From Chryseobacterium senegalense (GTDB taxonomy: Bacteria; Bacteroidota; Bacteroidia; Flavobacteriales; Weeksellaceae), in NCBI GenBank assembly GCA_001403755.1, contig CYUH01000015.1, positions 536,589-600,588 on the forward strand: DNA of 64,000 nt, given 5' to 3'. This document shows, piece after piece, positions 59,831 to 64,000 of the stretch (positions are counted from its first letter, which is position 1; every line of letters starts with the position of its first letter). The notes below the pieces were generated by a model that was given only the letters and a program-made list of their open reading frames with translations, was not told the DNA's origin and made no database searches. The translations under genes were made by a program, and so were the position numbers.

Positions 59831-62065
59831 ATGAAAAAAATATTACCGTTTTTATTTTTTATATACGCTCTGAGCATTAATGCACAGGTTATATCGTCCA
59901 GCAAATGGAGCGATTTGTTTTCTTATAATAATGTTTTGGCGATTCGAGAAGATAATGGAAAACTCATTGCTGCTACCGAAAACGGCATTTTTTATTACAC
60001 ACCGGCAACAGGAGAACTTAGTAAACTTTCCAAAGCAAACGGTCTGCACGAGGTGAAAATTTCGGCATTCGATTATAATCCGGAAACGAAAATTGGTTTA
60101 GTAGGTTATGCAAATGGTTCGATGGATGTAATCACGCCGGAAGGAATTACCTATGTAGTAGATATTCCAATTGCTTCGGGCTATACTGGTAACAAGAAAA
60201 TCAATCATATTTCTATTTCAGGAAATCTTGCGGTAATTTCGGTAGATTACGGAGTTTCTATTTTTAAATTGGATAAAAAGGAATTCGCAGAGTCATCTTT
60301 TTTTCTCGTCGACGGTCTTTACGAAGCCGCTAGAGAAGCGGTGATTAAGGGTGATCTCGTTTATGTCGTTACCGCTGCAGGATTGAAATCTCACGAAATG
60401 AATGTTACTTTTCCTATATTTTCTACTTGGGATCTTGTGGCACCGGGCAATTTTACTCAAATTTCTGGCAGTCCAATAATTGCTTATGCGAATACTAACA
60501 CGGTGAAATTTGGCGATGGAAGCTCTTTTGTAGATTTACCAAAAAGTTTTACCGACATTCGAGATGTAGTAGTAACGGCGCAAAATATCATTGTTGCAGA
60601 TGCCAATGAGGTTTCCGTGTTTAATCTATCAGGAGTTTTTGTGAAATCTTACGATGCTGGCGAATCTTTGAATAGTGCATTTTATTCCGATTCGAAAATT
60701 TATGCAGCAACAAAGCTTTCAGGAATGAAAAACGAATCCGGCAATTCGCTAAAACCCGATGGACCGTATAATAATATTTCGTATAAAATTGATATCCAAG
60801 GAGGTCAGATCGTAATCTCTACAGGTGGTAGAGATTCCTATAACGATCCTATTTACAGAAACCTTGGCTATTATCATTTTAATGGGACGGAGTGGATTTA
60901 TCCAGATTTATTTAAGAATCCCAATGTTCCATATAATGTTTTAGATGCGGTGATAAATCCCTCTAAACCAAGCGAGATTTTCTTTACAAACTATACAGGT
61001 TATGATGGTAGCAAAGGTATTTATCGTATGGATAATGATCAGTTTGCTAAAATTTATGCAAACTCGGGTGGATCTTATAACAGGGTAGTAGGCCTTATTT
61101 TTGATGAAAATAATCAGCTTTTTGTTTCACAATGGAGCGCAAACGGTAACAGCGGCCAGATTGGCTATTACTATTATAATCCGGCTTCAGATCAGTTTGG
61201 TCAGGTTTCTGCGATCCCGGCAGGGCTTGTTCAAAAACCATTTGTAAAGGATGGAGTGATCTTTATTCCAGCTCCCTTCTTTTCCAGTGGAGGTTTACTG
61301 ATTTATGACTATAAAAATACGCCATCCTCCACGGCAGATGACCGTTTTAAAATTCTTAGAAAGGGAAATAACCTTCCCGCAGATGGGGTCGTTTCGGCAA
61401 TTATAGATAAAAATGATGACATCTGGATAGGGACCAGAATTGGTCTCCGAATTATCAGTAACCCTTCTGCAATTCTAACTGAAGATAATCCGCAGGCCAG
61501 CCCAATTATTATTGAGGAAAATGGACTTGGCGAGGAGCTTTTCCGAGACAGTCATGTTCTGCAAATCGAAGTAGATGCAGGAAACCAAAAATGGATCTCT
61601 ATCGATGGAGGAGGTGTTTTTTATATGAATTCTACAGGAGAACAAACATTGAAACATTTCACCAAAGAAAACTCTCCGCTTCCGAATAATAGCGTAACTG
61701 ATATCAAGGTTGATAACAATTCTGGTAAGGTATATTTTGTAACATTGGATGGGGTAATGGTTTACCAAGGTGATGTGCTGGATGTTTCTGAAAATTTTGG
61801 TAATGTTTTGGTATATCCGAATCCCGTGGTTTACTCGAAATACAAAGGGAATGTTAATATTCGTGGCTTAGCGGAGAAAACAAATATTAGAATTACCGAT
61901 GCGGCAGGAAATTTGGTTCATCAAGCAGTTTCTAGAGGTGGATATTACGAATGGAATCTCAATAACCAACGCGGCGTTCGTGTGGCGTCCGGAATTTATT
62001 TTGTATTGATGACAAATTCCGATGGAACCGATACCGCTACAGCCAAAATTGCCGTGGTGAATTGA
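59831..62065 (+). CDS. porZ: Type IX secretion system component PorZ
   Basis: Surface-associated protein of 744 residues with a signal peptide (MKKILPFLFFIYALSINAQV). Two beta-propeller domains follow; the first opens with the PorZ pattern WSDLFSYNNVLAIREDNGKL and YYTPATGELSKLSKANGLHE. Propeller-like repeats continue (DIWIGTRIGLRIISN; KWISIDGGGVFYMN). The C-terminus (about residues 660-744; NVLVYPNPVVYSK to TATAKIAVVN) is a T9SS type A sorting domain. In Porphyromonas gingivalis PorZ belongs to the attachment complex that anchors secreted cargo. recO overlaps its stop codon. Confidence 0.9.
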   Translation: MKKILPFLFFIYALSINAQVISSSKWSDLFSYNNVLAIREDNGKLIAATENGIFYYTPATGELSKLSKANGLHEVKISAFDYNPETKIGLVGYANGSMDVITPEGITYVVDIPIASGYTGNKKINHISISGNLAVISVDYGVSIFKLDKKEFAESSFFLVDGLYEAAREAVIKGDLVYVVTAAGLKSHEMNVTFPIFSTWDLVAPGNFTQISGSPIIAYANTNTVKFGDGSSFVDLPKSFTDIRDVVVTAQNIIVADANEVSVFNLSGVFVKSYDAGESLNSAFYSDSKIYAATKLSGMKNESGNSLKPDGPYNNISYKIDIQGGQIVISTGGRDSYNDPIYRNLGYYHFNGTEWIYPDLFKNPNVPYNVLDAVINPSKPSEIFFTNYTGYDGSKGIYRMDNDQFAKIYANSGGSYNRVVGLIFDENNQLFVSQWSANGNSGQIGYYYYNPASDQFGQVSAIPAGLVQKPFVKDGVIFIPAPFFSSGGLLIYDYKNTPSSTADDRFKILRKGNNLPADGVVSAIIDKNDDIWIGTRIGLRIISNPSAILTEDNPQASPIIIEENGLGEELFRDSHVLQIEVDAGNQKWISIDGGGVFYMNSTGEQTLKHFTKENSPLPNNSVTDIKVDNNSGKVYFVTLDGVMVYQGDVLDVSENFGNVLVYPNPVVYSKYKGNVNIRGLAEKTNIRITDAAGNLVHQAVSRGGYYEWNLNNQRGVRVASGIYFVLMTNSDGTDTATAKIAVVN

Positions 62066-62751
62066 TGATAACCATAAATTGTTTTATGCTTTCCTATGTG
62101 AAATATGGCGATCATGATGCTGTTCTTCATTGTTTTTGTGAGGAAGATGGCTTCCAAAGTTTTTTTGCAAAAGGTTTATTTTTATCAAAGAGTAAGAAGA
62201 AAGGGTATGTTTCTCCCTTAAATTATCTTCAAATTTCGATTTCAAAAAGAAATAAATCAATCTCCAATATTACCCATATTGAATTGCTTAATCAGTATGA
62301 TTATACAAATATCAACATCAATACTATTCTTTGGTTTATTTCAGATTTTCTGAATCAAATTTTAAGAAATGAAACGGATGACCGTAAAATTTATTATGAA
62401 ATTGAGCTATTTCTTGCTGAGATATATCAACTCAATTTCAATGCTCATCTTGCTTTTCTTTATAAGCTATTATCTTATTTGGGAATTTCACCGTTGTCAG
62501 GTGAGGGAAGTTTTTTAAACCCAGAAACAGGTACTTTTTCTACAACACAATCTCATCATTTATTTGATGCAAATATTTCGTCCATTTGGAAAAATTATTT
62601 AACGGAAGAAGTTCCATATGAAATAAATCTTAATCGCTCCAATAGAAATCGTTTTTTAGAAACGCTGATGATTTATTATACCTATCATCTACCAGGTTTT
62701 TACCAACCGAATTCCCTCGACGTTATCAGGCAGATTTACGATGGAAATTAA
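62065..62751 (+). CDS. recO: DNA repair protein RecO
   Basis: Recombination mediator of 228 residues that helps load RecA on SSB-coated DNA. An N-terminal OB-fold is followed by a helical domain: CFMLSYVKYGDHDAVLHCFC, FQSFFAKGLF, then the helical part with HLAFLYKLLSYLGISPLSGE and SLDVIRQIYDG at the end. The ATG at 62065 overlaps the porZ TGA (TGATG), so translation is coupled; a TTG one codon earlier is possible. The zinc-finger cysteines of some RecO proteins are not evident. Confidence 0.9.
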   Translation: MITINCFMLSYVKYGDHDAVLHCFCEEDGFQSFFAKGLFLSKSKKKGYVSPLNYLQISISKRNKSISNITHIELLNQYDYTNININTILWFISDFLNQILRNETDDRKIYYEIELFLAEIYQLNFNAHLAFLYKLLSYLGISPLSGEGSFLNPETGTFSTTQSHHLFDANISSIWKNYLTEEVPYEINLNRSNRNRFLETLMIYYTYHLPGFYQPNSLDVIRQIYDGN

Positions 62752-63461
62752 GCGAGGATTTATACACAAATGTAAAATAATAATCGAGATCGTTATAAGC
62801 AATAAGATTCAGAGGTAAAAGCCATAATAAAAAACTGTTTTCCGAATATGCTTTCTTGTGCAAAAATCTACAAAACATCATTTTCTAAAGAAACAGAAAC
62901 TGTATTAAAATTGGTTACAGAAGACTCGTAGAGAATTGTTATCCCAATGTTCTTGTAAAATAAGCTCCTGGTTTTTATGCATTAATAAAGAATAGGAAAA
63001 AATGCAAAAAATATCAGCTCTACTTTAATCGCCCTAAGCGATCCTTTTACTTTACAAGTGAACTTGTTTAAAAAACAAAATTGATGAATGGTTCAAGGAA
63101 TTTCAAGAATAATAAGTTGGCTACCAGATATTTTAGCCATTGTATTGAAAAGTATGCAGTTGCGCTTTGAGAGTAAACAAAATTAAAAAAACAGAACAAA
63201 AAATACAGCAGCAATATACGCTAGCAATATTTTTTATTTCTGTTTTTTATATAATTTTTTAAATTATTTTGTCGCTCAACACTCGAAAAGATGAGAAATC
63301 CACCAATGATTAAAAAATCAGAACGCACTATTATTAGGCATCGCTCCGAAAAATTTATTTTGAAATTCTTTCTTCTGACTTAACATTTTCGTGTGACTTA
63401 CGACTACTCAGAATGAAATAGAAATCTTAGAAAATCAAAAGTATTAGCGTGTTTCAGTAAT
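62752..63461. other. 710-base stretch without a convincing gene
   Basis: Between recO and the convergent FKBP-like gene I find only short broken frames. The longest suggestive one, MNGSRNFKNNKLATRYFSHC at about 63083-63169, stops after 28 codons. An imperfect inverted repeat (arms 63185-63204 and 63228-63248, A/T-rich with CAGAA/TTCTG cores) may be a bidirectional terminator or the end of a decayed element. No tRNA or structured RNA recognised. Confidence 0.55.
63185..63248. terminator. AT-rich inverted repeat in the gap after recO
   Basis: About 20-base arms with one mismatch or gap (A6-CAGAA-C-A6-TA against its complement) around a 23-base loop containing AATATACGCTAGCAATA. Flanked by T runs; possible shared terminator. 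Confidence 0.4.
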
Positions 63462-64000
63462 CTATCTTTCCGCGTCGAAATGCGTAGTTTTATAGATTTG
63501 GAAGTTAAATATAAAACTTCGGTCTTTATAGGAGATTCCGGTGTAATTAAAATGAGAATCTCTTGCAAAAGCAGCACGAGAAGGAACGATAATTACTCCT
63601 TGAAGGTTATAATTGCTTTCATCTGGAATATTAAAAGCCTTAAACTTTTTCAATGCTTCCTGAAATCCTTCGATTTCGTAATAACTTCTTTGTTTTGCCA
63701 AAGCAGCAGTAGCATTTTCTAAAACAGATTTTTTCACATAGAAATAAGCAGGATCAACTTCCGGTACACCTCCACCTGAAATCGTATTTTTAAAAGTTTG
63801 TGCTGAAGCAAAAGAAACTACACCGTCGGTTTTTGTAGCAACATAAGTTGTAGCTCTTCCCATAAAACGGATAAGATCGTAAGTTCCAATAGCATCTCCG
63901 GGCTCTGGCTGTGCACCTTCTCGCATAATGTAAATAACACCTGAAGGCAATGTTACCGGTGCAAGATCAGCTAATTTCACATTGGTAGTATCGGTGTCGG
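63462..64000 (-). CDS. FKBP-like domain protein (5' end outside window)
   Basis: Partial gene, open to the right edge of the window; about 178 C-terminal residues are visible. The pattern follows an FKBP-type peptidylprolyl isomerase: LPSGVIYIMREGAQPEPGDA, then YEIEGFQEALKKF, GVIIVPSRAAFARDSHF (corresponding to the IPxxLAYG strand) and a final strand RSFIFNFQIYKT. The AYG motif is replaced by AFA and several aromatic pocket residues are not evident, so isomerase activity is doubtful. A large insertion (FKNTISGGGVPEVDPAYFYV) separates the halves. Probably an exported or lipid-anchored foldase-like protein; the N-terminus is not visible. Confidence 0.75.
   Translation of the reverse strand, partial: DTDTTNVKLADLAPVTLPSGVIYIMREGAQPEPGDAIGTYDLIRFMGRATTYVATKTDGVVSFASAQTFKNTISGGGVPEVDPAYFYVKKSVLENATAALAKQRSYYEIEGFQEALKKFKAFNIPDESNYNLQGVIIVPSRAAFARDSHFNYTGISYKDRSFIFNFQIYKTTHFDAER

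Noticed and set aside
62752..63461. Intact insertion sequence after recO
   Set aside because: No transposase-length frame, no clear terminal repeats with target duplication; at most a decayed remnant.

Overview
This window is chromosomal DNA from a member of Bacteroidota, class Flavobacteriia, most like the Chryseobacterium/Weeksellaceae group. The indications are AT-rich DNA, TAnnTTTG promoter boxes close to start codons, almost no Shine-Dalgarno sequences, a gliding-type lipoprotein (GldD), a type IX secretion component with a T9SS sorting domain (PorZ), many SPII lipoproteins, a homogentisate pathway, and small class I ribonucleotide reductase subunits of the flavobacterial kind. Both ends cut a gene: rpoN on the left and an FKBP-like protein on the right.

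Layout. 1-7.4 kb: rpoN; an ECF sigma factor with a membrane partner; lptB with an unusual C-terminal extension; an MsbA-type exporter; a lipoprotein; an HD hydrolase. 7.4-12 kb: a MacA/MacB-type tripartite ABC export operon. 12.3-15.3 kb: nrdB and nrdA, separated by a REP-like composite repeat. 15.4-22.4 kb: DUF72, an ECF sigma factor, lipA, dps, an FAD oxidoreductase, cinA and a GIN-domain protein. 22.5-27.7 kb: two tandem M13 metallopeptidase lipoproteins and a TerC-family protein. 27.8-34.3 kb: tyrosine/homogentisate degradation (hpd, hmgA, fumarylacetoacetase) with a CoA-transferase and a flavin reductase. 34.4-36.9 kb: an operon of Nudix hydrolase, acyltransferase, lipoprotein and an unknown protein. 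37-40.4 kb: RNase G, a 29-residue basic protein, an HU-family protein and mutY. 40.6-46.5 kb: gldD, a PfkB kinase, two parvulin-type foldases and a nitronate monooxygenase-like enzyme.

46.5-50.9 kb is the accessory part. Between a HopJ-family gene and pnp lies an AT-rich, self-contained two-gene operon. It encodes a 701-residue GHKL ATPase fused to a PD-(D/E)XK nuclease, and a 158-residue protein of unknown family. A terminator follows, then a 21-bp tandem repeat array ending in an inverted copy, then a GC-richer alpha-helical protein gene. I read the two-gene operon as a candidate anti-mobile-element (defence) system that I cannot assign to a named type.

51-64 kb returns to core genes: pnp, a GlsB-like membrane protein, rpsO, mgtE, a BtuF-like protein, dapA, a 5'-nucleotidase split into two permuted genes, porZ and recO. 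A 710-bp stretch without convincing genes follows, then the partial FKBP-like gene. No tRNA, rRNA, CRISPR array or intact insertion sequence was recognised.
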